This document shows, in pieces, positions 25,302 through 34,258 of a stretch of 64,000 nt of DNA. A model generated the notes under the pieces. The model searched no databases, was not told the DNA's origin, and saw only the letters and a program-made list of their open reading frames with translations. The stretch's first letter is position 1, and the number at the start of each line of letters is the position of its first letter. The translations under genes and the position numbers were made by a program. The DNA lies in NCBI GenBank assembly GCA_947441065.1, contig CANESI010000004.1:1-64000 (forward strand), read 5' to 3'. Source of the stretch: Caulobacteraceae bacterium. Lineage in GTDB: Bacteria; Pseudomonadota; Alphaproteobacteria; Caulobacterales; Caulobacteraceae.

Positions 25302-26591
25302 TTAAAGCCGGTCGCGCAGGGCATACCAGCTAAGCCCTGCCACGAGGGCTGGCCAACGTAAGTGTTTCCCTCCCGGAAAGGGTGGGGCAGGCAGGCGCGA
25401 GAGCAGATCAAGCCCGGTCATTTCGCCAAGGCTCGCATCGGCCAATAGCTTGCCAAAATAGGGCGCGAGCATCACGCCCTGGCCACTATAGCCCGCTGCA
25501 GCGACGACACCGGGCGCGAGGGCTCTCACATAGGGCGTTCGGTTCAGGGTAATACCAAGGCTGCCGCCCCAAGCATGGGTGACCGGCACGTCGGCGAGCC
25601 TTGGATAGACCTTCAGCATGTGCCGGCGCACAAATCTCGCAAGGTCTGAGGGAAATCCGGGCAAATAGTTCTCGCCGCCACCGAACAGCAAACGCCCATC
25701 TGGGGATTTGCGAAAATAGTTTACGACAAAGCGGCTGTCGGAGACGGCAGCATCACTGCGAATGATCTCGTCCGCACGCTCGCCCAAGGGGGCGGTTGCC
25801 AAGATGAAGTTGTTGATCGGCATGACCCGGGCATCGATTGAGGGGGATAGCCCATCAATATAGCCGTCACCGGTCAAGATCAGCCTTTGGCAAATCACCG
25901 TGCCGTGTGGTGTGGTGACCTCCATACCTTTAGCGGTCTTGCGCCAAGATAGGGCCCGCGACCGTTCGAAAATCTGCGCACCACTCCTTATGGCCGCCAG
26001 CCCAAGGCCAAGGGCGAAATTGAGTGGATGAAGATGTCCGCCGCCTTCATCGACCGTTCCTCCGAAATAGGTCTCGCAACCCAGCTCGTGGGCCAGGGCG
26101 TCCCTATCGATCAGGCGGATCTGGTCGTAGCCGTAGCGGCTCGCCATATGGTCACGCCAAGCACGGTCGTGGTCCTCGCCGATCGGTCTATGACGCGCTT
26201 CGATCAGTCCGGGTTTGAGATCACAGGCGATGGCATATTGCGCGATTAGACCATGCAGATGGGCCTTGGCGTCCTGCGCGAGGGTCCAAAGGGCTAAGGC
26301 ATCATCTGGCCCAACCGTCTTTTCAAGCCAGTATTGATCACGCCTTTGACCCGTATGGATCTGGCCACCATTGCGACCCGACGCGCCGGAGCCGACCTGC
26401 GCCTCCTCCAAGACAATCGTGGGAACGCCTTGCTCGGCCAGACGTAGGGCCGCGCCTAGCCCGGTATAGCCCGCACCGATGATGCAGACCTCTGTGCGGT
26501 GTTCGCCCTTCAAGGACGCAAGGTCCGGGAAGGGGTTTGCTGTTTGAGCGTACCAAGAGGTCGTCGGATGGCCTTGGTTGCGCGCTGCCAT
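25302..26591 (-). CDS. FAD-dependent oxidoreductase, gamma-glutamylputrescine oxidase-like
   Basis: A 429-residue DAO-fold flavoprotein with the dinucleotide motif CIIGAGYTGLGAALRLAEQG near residue 34 and SGASGRNGGQIHTGQR, a hallmark of PuuB-type gamma-glutamylputrescine oxidases. The C-terminal part has WGGSLGITLNRTPYV and AAGYSGQGVMLAPY, the second FAD contact. It lies 5 bp downstream of a glutamine-synthetase-like gene in the same operon, which supports a gamma-glutamylated polyamine or amine pathway. The exact amine is unknown. Confidence 0.88.
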   Translation of the reverse strand: MAARNQGHPTTSWYAQTANPFPDLASLKGEHRTEVCIIGAGYTGLGAALRLAEQGVPTIVLEEAQVGSGASGRNGGQIHTGQRRDQYWLEKTVGPDDALALWTLAQDAKAHLHGLIAQYAIACDLKPGLIEARHRPIGEDHDRAWRDHMASRYGYDQIRLIDRDALAHELGCETYFGGTVDEGGGHLHPLNFALGLGLAAIRSGAQIFERSRALSWRKTAKGMEVTTPHGTVICQRLILTGDGYIDGLSPSIDARVMPINNFILATAPLGERADEIIRSDAAVSDSRFVVNYFRKSPDGRLLFGGGENYLPGFPSDLARFVRRHMLKVYPRLADVPVTHAWGGSLGITLNRTPYVRALAPGVVAAAGYSGQGVMLAPYFGKLLADASLGEMTGLDLLSRLPAPPFPGGKHLRWPALVAGLSWYALRDRL

Positions 26592-26596
26592 AGGGA

Positions 26597-28000
26597 TTAG
26601 ACGTTGAGCAGCAGGAATTCCCGCTCCCAGGGGCTAACGGTGCGCATGAAGGCATCATATTCGGCGAGCTTCACCCGCGAATAGGCATCGATGAAGCTGC
26701 CGCCGAGAACATCGCGCAGCGGAACGCAGGAGCTTAGCAATTCCACCGACTCAATCAGGCTGCGCGGCAGTTCAACGCCGCGCAGATTGGCGTCCGTATC
26801 GACCGGCGGCTCAGGCTTGAGGGCTGAGACCATGCCCAAATAGCCTGCGCCCAGAACGGCCGCTATAGCCAGATAGGGATTGGCATCGGATGAGGGAACC
26901 CGGTTCTCGACCCGGCGATTGGCCGCGTCCGAAGGCGGAATGCGAAGACCCGCCGTGCGGTTATCATAGCCCCATTGGGTATTGACCGGCGCGCCGGATT
27001 CTTTGCTGATCCGGCGGTAGGAATTCACATAGGGTGCCAAGATGGCCATGATCGCGGGCATATAGCGCTGTTGACCGGCAATGAAGCTATAGAACAGCTC
27101 TGTTGGCCCCTCGGTGCCCGGGTCAGAAAAGAGGTTCTGGCCTGTCCCAGAATCAATGATCGACTGGTGAATATGCATCGCTGAGCCGGGCTCAGAGGCC
27201 ATCGGTTTGGCCATGAAGGTGGCATAGATCTCGTGCTCCATCGCCGCCTCGCGAATGGTGCGTTTGAACATAAAGACCTGATCGGCCAATTCCAACGCAT
27301 TGCCGTGCCGCAGATTGATCTCCATCTGGGCGACACCGCTCTCGTGGATCAGGGTGTCGATCTCAAGGCCTTGGCGTTCGGAATATTCGTACATGTCCTC
27401 GAACAGGGCATCGAACTCATTGACCGCTGAGATCGAATAGCCCTGACGGCCGGTCTCTGGACGTCCCGACCGGCCCGTTGGCGGTTTGAGGGGATAGTCG
27501 GGGTCGACATTCTTTTCGACCAAGTAAAATTCTAACTCGGGCGCGACAACCGGCTCCCATCCCTTGGCGCGGTAGAGCGACAGCACCCGGCGCAAGACTT
27601 GGCGCGGGCTCTCATCGACGGGACGACCATCAGGATGGAAGGCATCATGAATGACCTGCGCCGTTGGATCTTGGGCCCATGGCACACTGGCGAGGGTCGC
27701 AAAGTCGGGAACAAGAAAGATATCTGTGTCGGCCTGAACCGCGCCAATCAGACCTTCAAGGTCTGGAAAGTCGCCGGTGATGGTCTGATAGAAGACCGAC
27801 ATCGGTAGGTTCATGGTGCCGCCATTGAGGAACTTGCGTACCGGCATGATCTTGCCGCGCGCAACACCGGCAAGATCAGGAACGAAACATTCGATCTCTT
27901 CGATATTTTGACGGGCAAACCATTGGGTTGCCTCTTCAATGGACGCGACTCCGCGCGCGGTCGCGGGGGCGGACTTTCGCTGTTTTGATTTGGGTTTCAT
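26597..28000 (-). CDS. Glutamine synthetase family protein, gamma-glutamylputrescine synthetase-like
   Basis: A 467-residue type I GS-fold ligase. It has IECFVPDLAGVARGK at the N-terminal beta-grasp and, in the catalytic domain, APELEFYLVE, AMHIHQSI and NRRVENRVPSSDANPYL. Length and motifs match PuuA-type enzymes that ligate glutamate to putrescine or other amines, not housekeeping GlnA: the typical adenylylation-loop Tyr context is not evident. It is the first gene of the two-gene operon with the oxidase. Together they would activate and oxidise an amine as a gamma-glutamyl derivative. Confidence 0.87.
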   Translation of the reverse strand: MKPKSKQRKSAPATARGVASIEEATQWFARQNIEEIECFVPDLAGVARGKIMPVRKFLNGGTMNLPMSVFYQTITGDFPDLEGLIGAVQADTDIFLVPDFATLASVPWAQDPTAQVIHDAFHPDGRPVDESPRQVLRRVLSLYRAKGWEPVVAPELEFYLVEKNVDPDYPLKPPTGRSGRPETGRQGYSISAVNEFDALFEDMYEYSERQGLEIDTLIHESGVAQMEINLRHGNALELADQVFMFKRTIREAAMEHEIYATFMAKPMASEPGSAMHIHQSIIDSGTGQNLFSDPGTEGPTELFYSFIAGQQRYMPAIMAILAPYVNSYRRISKESGAPVNTQWGYDNRTAGLRIPPSDAANRRVENRVPSSDANPYLAIAAVLGAGYLGMVSALKPEPPVDTDANLRGVELPRSLIESVELLSSCVPLRDVLGGSFIDAYSRVKLAEYDAFMRTVSPWEREFLLLNV

Positions 28001-28038
28001 GACACTTTATGGGTTGCAAGGGTCAGCCTAACCCAAGG

Positions 28039-28060
28039 TCGCGGTTTTCGCAAACCGCGA
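28039..28060 (-). terminator. Hairpin between ppc and the GS-like gene
   Basis: TCGCGGTTT (28039-28047) and AAACCGCGA (28052-28060) form a perfect 9-bp stem with a TCGC loop. It lies 23 nt downstream of the ppc stop on the minus strand and upstream of the GS-like gene. There is no clear T-tract, so it may be a weak terminator or attenuator. Confidence 0.5.
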
Positions 28061-28082
28061 GCCCTATTTGAACTGCGTCACC

Positions 28083-30764
28083 TTACCCGGTGTTACGCAA
28101 GGCCGCCGCAATGCCATTGAGGGTCAATTGAATGCCAAGCTGTACGGCCTCGCTATTTTCGCCTCGCCGACGCCGGGACAAGAGCTCGATCTGCAATCGG
28201 TTAAGCGGATCAAGGCAGGGCTTTGACAGGGCAATAGAGGCGGCAAGGTCCGGCTGGCTTTGCAACAGGGTTGTCGCGCCTCGAACCTTGAGGATCAGAT
28301 CCTCTGTCGCCTTCCATTCCCTATGGATGACGCCATAGATTCGTTCGGCATGGGCCCGATCTGGGGAAAGGCCGGCATAGGCGCTGGCCATAGCCATATC
28401 GCTTTGGGCTAAGGCGATTTCCATATTGACCAGAAATGTATCCAAAAAGCCCCAGCCCTGAGCCATATCGCTCAGTTGGTCGATGCTGATGTTCGCGGCC
28501 TTGACCCCGGACGCGAAGCCGTACCAACCCGGCAGCATAAACCGCGACTGGGACCAGCTAAAGACCCACGGAATGGCGCGCAGGTCTTCAATCCGGCCCG
28601 ATTTGGTCCGGGAGGCGGGCCGACTGCCGATCTTCAGGTCGATGATTTCGGAGATGGGTGTGGCGGTACGGAAAAAGCCTGCAAAGGCCGGATCTCGATA
28701 GACCAGATCCTGATAGGCTTCGCACGAGGCATCGGTAATGGCACTCATAGCCGGACCAAACCTTGCATCCAGTACTGTAGAGGTCGTGTCGCCGTCTTGG
28801 CGCAAGGTGGCGAGGAACACGGCGGCGCAGGCACTGTCTAGGGATTTACGCGCCGCAACCTCATCACCAAATTTACGCGCGATCATCTCGCCCTGTTCGG
28901 TCACGCGCATGCGCCCGCGCACCGTACCGGCTGGCTGGGCGAGGATGGCGGCAAAGCTCGAACCGCCGCCGCGTCCGACCGATCCGCCGCGGCCGTGAAA
29001 CAGTTGCAGACCCACGCCATGGGCGTCGCAAACCTTGAGAATGTCCGAGGACGACCGGTGCAGTGACCAACGCGAGGCGGTGTAGCCCCCGTCCTTATTG
29101 CTGTCCGAATAGCCCAGCATGACCTCTTGGGTCGCTTTTGGTCCAAGCAAGGACCGCGTAATGGGCAGTTTGAGCCAGCGATCAATGATAGCGGGCGCCG
29201 CTTCAAGGTCGCCAATGGTTTCAAAGAGGGGCGCGACGCCCAGCATGGACCTTGGAGCGGCTCCGCCAAAGAGGAGGCCAGCCTGTTTGAGCAGGACCAA
29301 GGGCTCAAGTATGTCGGAAACGGATGCGGCCTTAGACACCACATAGGCGCCGATGGCTTCTGGACCATAGGCAGACACTGTCTCAGCCGCAGCGTCCAAT
29401 ATCCGAAGCTCACGCTTGGTTTCCGCCGAATAGGACGCAAAGGGCCAGCGCAGGACGCGATCATCAGAGAGCTGTTCAATCAAAAGCTCGATCCTTTGAT
29501 CCTCTGAAAGCTGAAGATAGTCGATCGGGGTTGGCGATTGGGCAAAGAGGTCGGCCATCACCCGTTCATGCACGTCGGAATTCTGGCGAAGATCAAGCGA
29601 CAGGAGGTGAAAGCCGCAGCACTGCACAATCTGCAGCAAGACCTTCAGGGTGGTTCCCACCAACCGCTCACCGCCGTGGGCAATCAGGCTGTCACGAATA
29701 ACCGACAGATCGTGTACCAATTCAGAGACGGCACCGTAGGGCTGAGCCTGGACGGCGGCTTTGGGAGCACCGACAGGAGAGGCCTTTAGTCGCTCAGCGG
29801 TGGCCAGAACCCGGTCGTGAATATAGGTCAGGGCCCTGCGATAGGGCTCGTCGGCGCGGTGAACCGAATGTTGCGCCGAGCGCCTTGCCAATTCCATGAC
29901 CTCATCCGAGACGGGGGCCAAGGTGACCGACAGGGTCAGCTCTGATTCCAGTTGATCTAACTGTTCAAGATACCAAGCGAAAATGACTTGGCCCTGTTCG
30001 GCCAGAGCCAGCCTTAAGGTCACATCATCGACATGTGGATGGCCATCGCGGTCGCCGCCAATCCAAGATCCGAGGCCAACCACCAGAGGGAAGGGGGCTT
30101 GCTCCGGCAAATCACGGTCCCAATCGCCATAGAGCCGAACCAGTGCAGGCAAAATCGCCCGCCGAACAAAGCCCAATGTATTATCGATCTCATCACTGAC
30201 CGTAATCCGGTCCGGGCGATGAAGCCTCGTCTTCCAAAGCAGGGCGACGGCGCGGAACAGTTCGTCCTGCGTCCTAAGATCCAGCGAGCGCGGCAGGCTA
30301 TGGCGGCGCAGGGCCAAGATCCGGGCGACCTCAAACTCGCGGTCGACCACGGAAGCGCGGCGCATTTCCGTCGGGTGCGCGGTCAGGACGGGGGTCAGGC
30401 GCATCTCGTCCAACACCGACTGGATGTCTGTCTCCGATACCCCTTCACGCTCTTTGAGGGCGATGGCCCCGGTCAAGGTCGCAGGAAGGCCGCCCGACTG
30501 GCCATCATCCAACTGCCGACGGCCTGCTACATCTTCGGCAATATTGGTCAGGGTCGATAGGCAGGCCAGCGCCCGAACAAGATAAACGGCCTCATCGGCC
30601 GATAGGCTCGACAGGTCACCGGCCTGGCTCCCTGCATCCCTTGCCTTTTGAACACCCTGCTGACGGGCTTCCCCGTCGAGATAGGCGAGGGCCTCATTGA
30701 ACAGGCGCTCGAGAAGCCGGACGTTTTGCGCCACCCGGCGCGTGGTCGACTCATCGAAGGTCAT
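28083..30764 (-). CDS. ppc: Phosphoenolpyruvate carboxylase
   Basis: An 893-residue anaplerotic enzyme making oxaloacetate from PEP and bicarbonate. The diagnostic motifs are present: LTAHPTEM with the catalytic His, GSWIGGDRDGHP, GYSDSNKDGG, FHGRGGSVGRGGG and the C-terminal Asn-Thr-Gly end. The start ATG 30764 (MTFDESTTRRV) is preceded by AGGAGAG; an upstream in-frame ATG at 30809 lacks such a site. This is normally a core metabolic gene, which makes its presence near a plasmid-type replication module notable. Confidence 0.96.
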   Translation of the reverse strand: MTFDESTTRRVAQNVRLLERLFNEALAYLDGEARQQGVQKARDAGSQAGDLSSLSADEAVYLVRALACLSTLTNIAEDVAGRRQLDDGQSGGLPATLTGAIALKEREGVSETDIQSVLDEMRLTPVLTAHPTEMRRASVVDREFEVARILALRRHSLPRSLDLRTQDELFRAVALLWKTRLHRPDRITVSDEIDNTLGFVRRAILPALVRLYGDWDRDLPEQAPFPLVVGLGSWIGGDRDGHPHVDDVTLRLALAEQGQVIFAWYLEQLDQLESELTLSVTLAPVSDEVMELARRSAQHSVHRADEPYRRALTYIHDRVLATAERLKASPVGAPKAAVQAQPYGAVSELVHDLSVIRDSLIAHGGERLVGTTLKVLLQIVQCCGFHLLSLDLRQNSDVHERVMADLFAQSPTPIDYLQLSEDQRIELLIEQLSDDRVLRWPFASYSAETKRELRILDAAAETVSAYGPEAIGAYVVSKAASVSDILEPLVLLKQAGLLFGGAAPRSMLGVAPLFETIGDLEAAPAIIDRWLKLPITRSLLGPKATQEVMLGYSDSNKDGGYTASRWSLHRSSSDILKVCDAHGVGLQLFHGRGGSVGRGGGSSFAAILAQPAGTVRGRMRVTEQGEMIARKFGDEVAARKSLDSACAAVFLATLRQDGDTTSTVLDARFGPAMSAITDASCEAYQDLVYRDPAFAGFFRTATPISEIIDLKIGSRPASRTKSGRIEDLRAIPWVFSWSQSRFMLPGWYGFASGVKAANISIDQLSDMAQGWGFLDTFLVNMEIALAQSDMAMASAYAGLSPDRAHAERIYGVIHREWKATEDLILKVRGATTLLQSQPDLAASIALSKPCLDPLNRLQIELLSRRRRGENSEAVQLGIQLTLNGIAAALRNTG

Positions 30765-30862
30765 CCTATTGCTCTCCTGTAAGCTTTCGCGCAGCTTAGC
30801 GTAAATCATGTAAAAACCCTTGAACGGGTCAATAGTGGCGTTGCCGATGGGAGATTATGACG

Positions 30863-31351
30863 ATGAACGAGCTTTGGCGCTTGGGAGAAGAGGCCGGTCA
30901 GCGGCTCAAGGATCGCAAACAAACCATCGCGGTCGCGGAATCCTCTTCGGGCGGCCTCCTATCGGCAGCCCTGTTGGCGGTCCCGGGCGCTTCGGCCTAT
31001 TTCCTCAGCGGCGCTGTGGTCTATACCGGCCGGGCGCGGCGCAAGCTTATGGCCCTCGAAGCCGATGCGGTGGAAGGTATGCGCTCCTCCAGTGAGCCCT
31101 ATGCCCTGTTGCTGGCGCGAACCGCTAAGGAGCGGTTTCGTACCGATTGGGGGCTGTCGGAAACCGGGGCGGCCGGCCCAACCGGCAACCCGTACGGCGA
31201 TGCGGCGGGCCATAGCTGTATCGCGGTTAGCGGACCTATAGAGCGGGTCTTAACCCTTGAGACCGCGAGCCCAGATCGACGCGCCAATATGCAGGCCTTT
31301 GCCGAAGAGGCACTGCGGGCCCTGATCGCCGCCTTGGATGCTCAGGCCTAG
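30863..31351 (+). CDS. CinA family protein, nicotinamide-nucleotide amidase domain
   Basis: A protein of about 162 residues corresponding to the stand-alone C-terminal domain of CinA (PncC-like), which deamidates nicotinamide mononucleotide. Family motifs are TIAVAESSSGGLLSAALLAVPGAS and TDWGLSETGAAGPTGNPYG. The GGGAG at 30849-30853 fits ATG 30863 better than the ATG at 30857. It is divergent from ppc with about 100 bp between starts. Confidence 0.87.
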   Translation: MNELWRLGEEAGQRLKDRKQTIAVAESSSGGLLSAALLAVPGASAYFLSGAVVYTGRARRKLMALEADAVEGMRSSSEPYALLLARTAKERFRTDWGLSETGAAGPTGNPYGDAAGHSCIAVSGPIERVLTLETASPDRRANMQAFAEEALRALIAALDAQA

Positions 31352-31353
31352 GG

Positions 31354-31653
31354 TTAGGCCGCGTACTGACCTGCGGGCCGGTCCAGAACCCGCAGGATCT
31401 CGCCTTCGCGTTCGTTCCAGATGATGCTGACCCCTAGGGCGCGGTCCAACTGGTTGCCCAGCGCCGACCGCACCTGAATATCGCCAAGCCGCTTGGGACT
31501 GATCCGCATAAGCGTGCGCCCACAGCCCAGATCTTCATGAAGATCGGCATGGCGCAAGACCGCGTCAATGATCGCGCCCGTTAGGGGTGACTTGACCATG
31601 GCGGGGGTCTTGGCTGGACGATAGGTTGGGGCGAAGCGCTTATAGGGGGCCAT
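31354..31653 (-). CDS. Hypothetical protein
   Basis: A protein of about 99 residues starting at ATG 31653 (MAPYKRFAPTYRP). The N-terminus is basic and Pro-rich; the remainder has a mixed helix/strand pattern (GAIIDAVLRHADL; VSIIWNEREGEILRVLD). I do not recognise the family. It converges with the cinA-like gene 2 bp away and is divergent from the WYL regulator, so that regulator may control it. An open frame extends to 31713 but overlaps the divergent promoter. Confidence 0.55.
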   Translation of the reverse strand: MAPYKRFAPTYRPAKTPAMVKSPLTGAIIDAVLRHADLHEDLGCGRTLMRISPKRLGDIQVRSALGNQLDRALGVSIIWNEREGEILRVLDRPAGQYAA

Positions 31654-31740
31654 GAGGGACTTTCTTGAGGTCACGAGGTTCGGTCTTGACCTTATGGCCG
31701 CCATGTGCGTCAAATTCGGACGTATCTATCGGAGCGTCCC

Positions 31741-32751
31741 ATGCGACATGACAAGGCCCAGAGGCTCTTGACCCTTGCCAGGATGCTGGCCGGAACCGCC
31801 GAAGGCTTGACCCTTGATGAGATGGCGTCCCGGCTAGAGGTCGGGCGGCGCACCGTGGAACGCATGCGCGATGCCGTGCGCGAAGTGTTCCCGCAGATGG
31901 AAGATATTGATGATCCACCCACCCGCCGTTTTCGCATCCCCTCTGGCCTAGACGGTCTATTTCAGGCCCCGACGGCGGAAGAGCTCGCGGCACTTCGAAC
32001 CGCGTCTGAAGCGCTCAGCAGTTCTGGCGCTCAAAATCGGGCGGGTGCCCTCAACACCTTGGAGGCCAAACTGATGGCCTCGATGCGCCCCGGTGTACGC
32101 CGTCGTCTAGCGCCCGATGTAGAAGCCCTGCTTCAGGCCGAAACCATCGCGGTTCAGGCGGGGCCGCGCCCTTTTGAAGAGGATGATGTTCTGGCGCGGG
32201 TGCGCGAGGCCATCAAGTCGATGCGCGCCTTGAGGCTTCGCTATGATGGCGGCAGCACGCCCGGGCGAATGCGCGATGTGGTGCCGTTTGGTCTTTTGTT
32301 TGGCCGCAGCAACTATCTGGTCGCCGCTGAGTTGGTCCCGGGTCAGGCCGTCGGGCCGCCGCGCAATTGGCGGCTCGACCGCATGGGTCAAATCGAGGTC
32401 CTTGATGTGCCCGCCAGCCCGCCTGAAGACTTTTCGTTGCAAGACTATGCTGACCAGAGCTTTGGCATCTATCAGGACGATGTCGAGGATGTAGTCCTTA
32501 AGGTCCTGCCGCACGGCGCTGAAGATGCGCTGCGTTGGCGCTTTCATAGCCACCAGAGCGTCACCCAAAATCATGATGGCTCGGTGACCATTGCCTTTCG
32601 GGCCAGCGGTATGACGGAACTGTCTTGGCACCTGTTCAGTTGGGGCGACAAGATCCGCATTCTTGCGCCTGATCGTCTAAGATCGGTTCTGGCGGATCAG
32701 CTGAAATTGGCGGCGCTCGCCTTAGCACCTGAGAGCGACGTCCGAAATTGA
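31741..32751 (+). CDS. WYL-domain transcriptional regulator
   Basis: A 336-residue regulator with an N-terminal winged helix-turn-helix (LDEMASRLEVGRRTVERMRDA, about 22-45), a central WYL domain with an SM-fold-like strand pattern (ALRLRYDGG, VPFGLLFGRSNYLVAAE, NWRLDRMGQIEVLD) and a C-terminal WCX-like extension. WYL domains sense ligands, often nucleic acids or nucleotides. Start ATG 31741 has a GGAG 6 nt upstream. Likely targets are the divergent hypothetical gene and itself. Confidence 0.87.
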   Translation: MRHDKAQRLLTLARMLAGTAEGLTLDEMASRLEVGRRTVERMRDAVREVFPQMEDIDDPPTRRFRIPSGLDGLFQAPTAEELAALRTASEALSSSGAQNRAGALNTLEAKLMASMRPGVRRRLAPDVEALLQAETIAVQAGPRPFEEDDVLARVREAIKSMRALRLRYDGGSTPGRMRDVVPFGLLFGRSNYLVAAELVPGQAVGPPRNWRLDRMGQIEVLDVPASPPEDFSLQDYADQSFGIYQDDVEDVVLKVLPHGAEDALRWRFHSHQSVTQNHDGSVTIAFRASGMTELSWHLFSWGDKIRILAPDRLRSVLADQLKLAALALAPESDVRN

Positions 32752-32797
32752 CGTAAGGCGCCTTCAAAAGGGAATTCGTTCACACGGAGACCCGATC

Positions 32798-33010
32798 ATG
32801 TTCGACCTCACCCTCAATCGCCCAAGCCTTTCGTCTGATCTTCTGGGTCTTAGCCGTGCCCTCTTCAGTGTTTTGCGCTACGGGGTCGTTTTGCTGGTTT
32901 GGCTCGGCCTCTTTGCCATCCGGCCACGTCTAGCCATCACGGCCTTCAAACATCGGCGGCCCGGCTCACCCATTCCAAGGATGGGCGCTGGCCGCACTAT
33001 TGGCCATTGA
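32798..33010 (+). CDS. Small hypothetical membrane protein
   Basis: A 70-residue frame preceded by GGAG at a suitable distance. A single hydrophobic stretch (VLRYGVVLLVWLGLFAI, about 25-42) is followed by a basic, Pro/Gly-rich tail. It lies between the WYL regulator and the CoA-transferase gene on the same strand. No family recognised; it could be a chance frame. Confidence 0.35.
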   Translation: MFDLTLNRPSLSSDLLGLSRALFSVLRYGVVLLVWLGLFAIRPRLAITAFKHRRPGSPIPRMGAGRTIGH

Positions 33011-33079
33011 GGCTTGCCTATCCTATAGCTGCTTTGGCCCATGACCGAGGTCACCGGTTAAAGCATCAAGGACCTATCT

Positions 33080-34258
33080 ATGAAACGCCCCCTAGCCGGT
33101 GTCCGTATCCTCGCCGTCGAGCTCTATGGGGCGGGGCCCTATGGAACACAGCTGCTGGCCGAACTGGGCGCTGAGGTTGTTAAGATCGAGGCTCCTTCGA
33201 TGGGCGGCGATGTGAGCCGCTCTGTTGGACCCTATTTTTTGGGACAGGGTGACACGGCCTTCTTCCAGACCTTCTCGCGTTCAAAGTCTTCTCTTGCGCT
33301 AGAGCTAAAGACCCCAGAGGGCCGCGCGATCTTTGAAAAGCTCGTCGCGGGCGCCGATGCCGTCGTCAATAATCTGCGCGGCGATAAGCCGGGCAAGCTC
33401 GGTCTGACCTATGAGGATCTAAAGACGATCAAGCCGTCGATCGTTTGTGCCCATCTGTCGGCCTATGGCCGCAACAATAGCCGGGCCAACTGGCCGGGCT
33501 ATGACTATCTGATGCAGGCTGAAACCGGGATGATGAGCCTGACCGGCGAGCCCGATGCACCGCCGACAAGGCTTGGCCTATCGATGGTCGATTTTATGAC
33601 TGGGTCGGTCTTTGCCCTTGGCATTGTTTCGGCGATCTTGAGCGCTCGCAGCACGGGTGAAGGCTGCGACGTGGATGTATCCCTGTTTGACGTTGCCCTC
33701 CACCAGACCTCCTATCCGGCTGTTTGGGCGATGAATGAGGGCTACGAGCCCGAGAGGCTACCGCGCGGTGCCCACCCATCCATAGCGCCGTCACAACTGG
33801 TCAAGACTGCCGATGGCTGGGGCCTATTGATGTGCCAAACACCAAAATTTTGGGACCTGTTCTGCACGCTAACGGGACGGATGGATCTGGCCGCTGATCC
33901 ACGATTTGCCGATATTCCGGCTCGCCGCGCCCATTTGGCCGATTTGACCCAAGCCTTGGACGGCCTCTTCATGACCCGAAAGGCGCAGGACTGGAGCGAT
34001 CTGTTCGCTGGTCAGGTGCCCTTTGCGCCGGTCAAGGATCTGAAGTCCGCTCTAGAGAACCCCTTTGTGGCTGAGGTGGGTATGAGAGACATTGTCGCCC
34101 ATCCGGCCAAGCCTGAAGGTCTGCACATGCTCGCCAGTCCAGTAATGATCAATGGCCAAAGAATGGCTGGCCATCGGGCCCCGACCTTGGGGGAGCAGAC
34201 CCGGGCTATTATGACAGCGCTTTTTGACGATGATGAAAATAGAACCCCGCCGCCGTGA
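33080..34258 (+). CDS. CaiB/BaiF family CoA transferase
   Basis: A 392-residue class III CoA transferase. Motifs are VRILAVELYGAGPYGTQLLAELGAEVVKIE at the N-terminus, SRSKSSLALELKTPEGR and NLRGDKPGKLGL, and YDYLMQAETGMMSLTGEP around residue 140, where the catalytic Asp lies in YDYLMQ. It transfers CoA between carboxylic acids or activates an acid for racemisation or degradation; the acid is unknown. AAGGA lies 7 nt before ATG 33080. Its 3' end overlaps the converging DUF5690-type gene by 50 bp. Confidence 0.92.
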   Translation: MKRPLAGVRILAVELYGAGPYGTQLLAELGAEVVKIEAPSMGGDVSRSVGPYFLGQGDTAFFQTFSRSKSSLALELKTPEGRAIFEKLVAGADAVVNNLRGDKPGKLGLTYEDLKTIKPSIVCAHLSAYGRNNSRANWPGYDYLMQAETGMMSLTGEPDAPPTRLGLSMVDFMTGSVFALGIVSAILSARSTGEGCDVDVSLFDVALHQTSYPAVWAMNEGYEPERLPRGAHPSIAPSQLVKTADGWGLLMCQTPKFWDLFCTLTGRMDLAADPRFADIPARRAHLADLTQALDGLFMTRKAQDWSDLFAGQVPFAPVKDLKSALENPFVAEVGMRDIVAHPAKPEGLHMLASPVMINGQRMAGHRAPTLGEQTRAIMTALFDDDENRTPPP

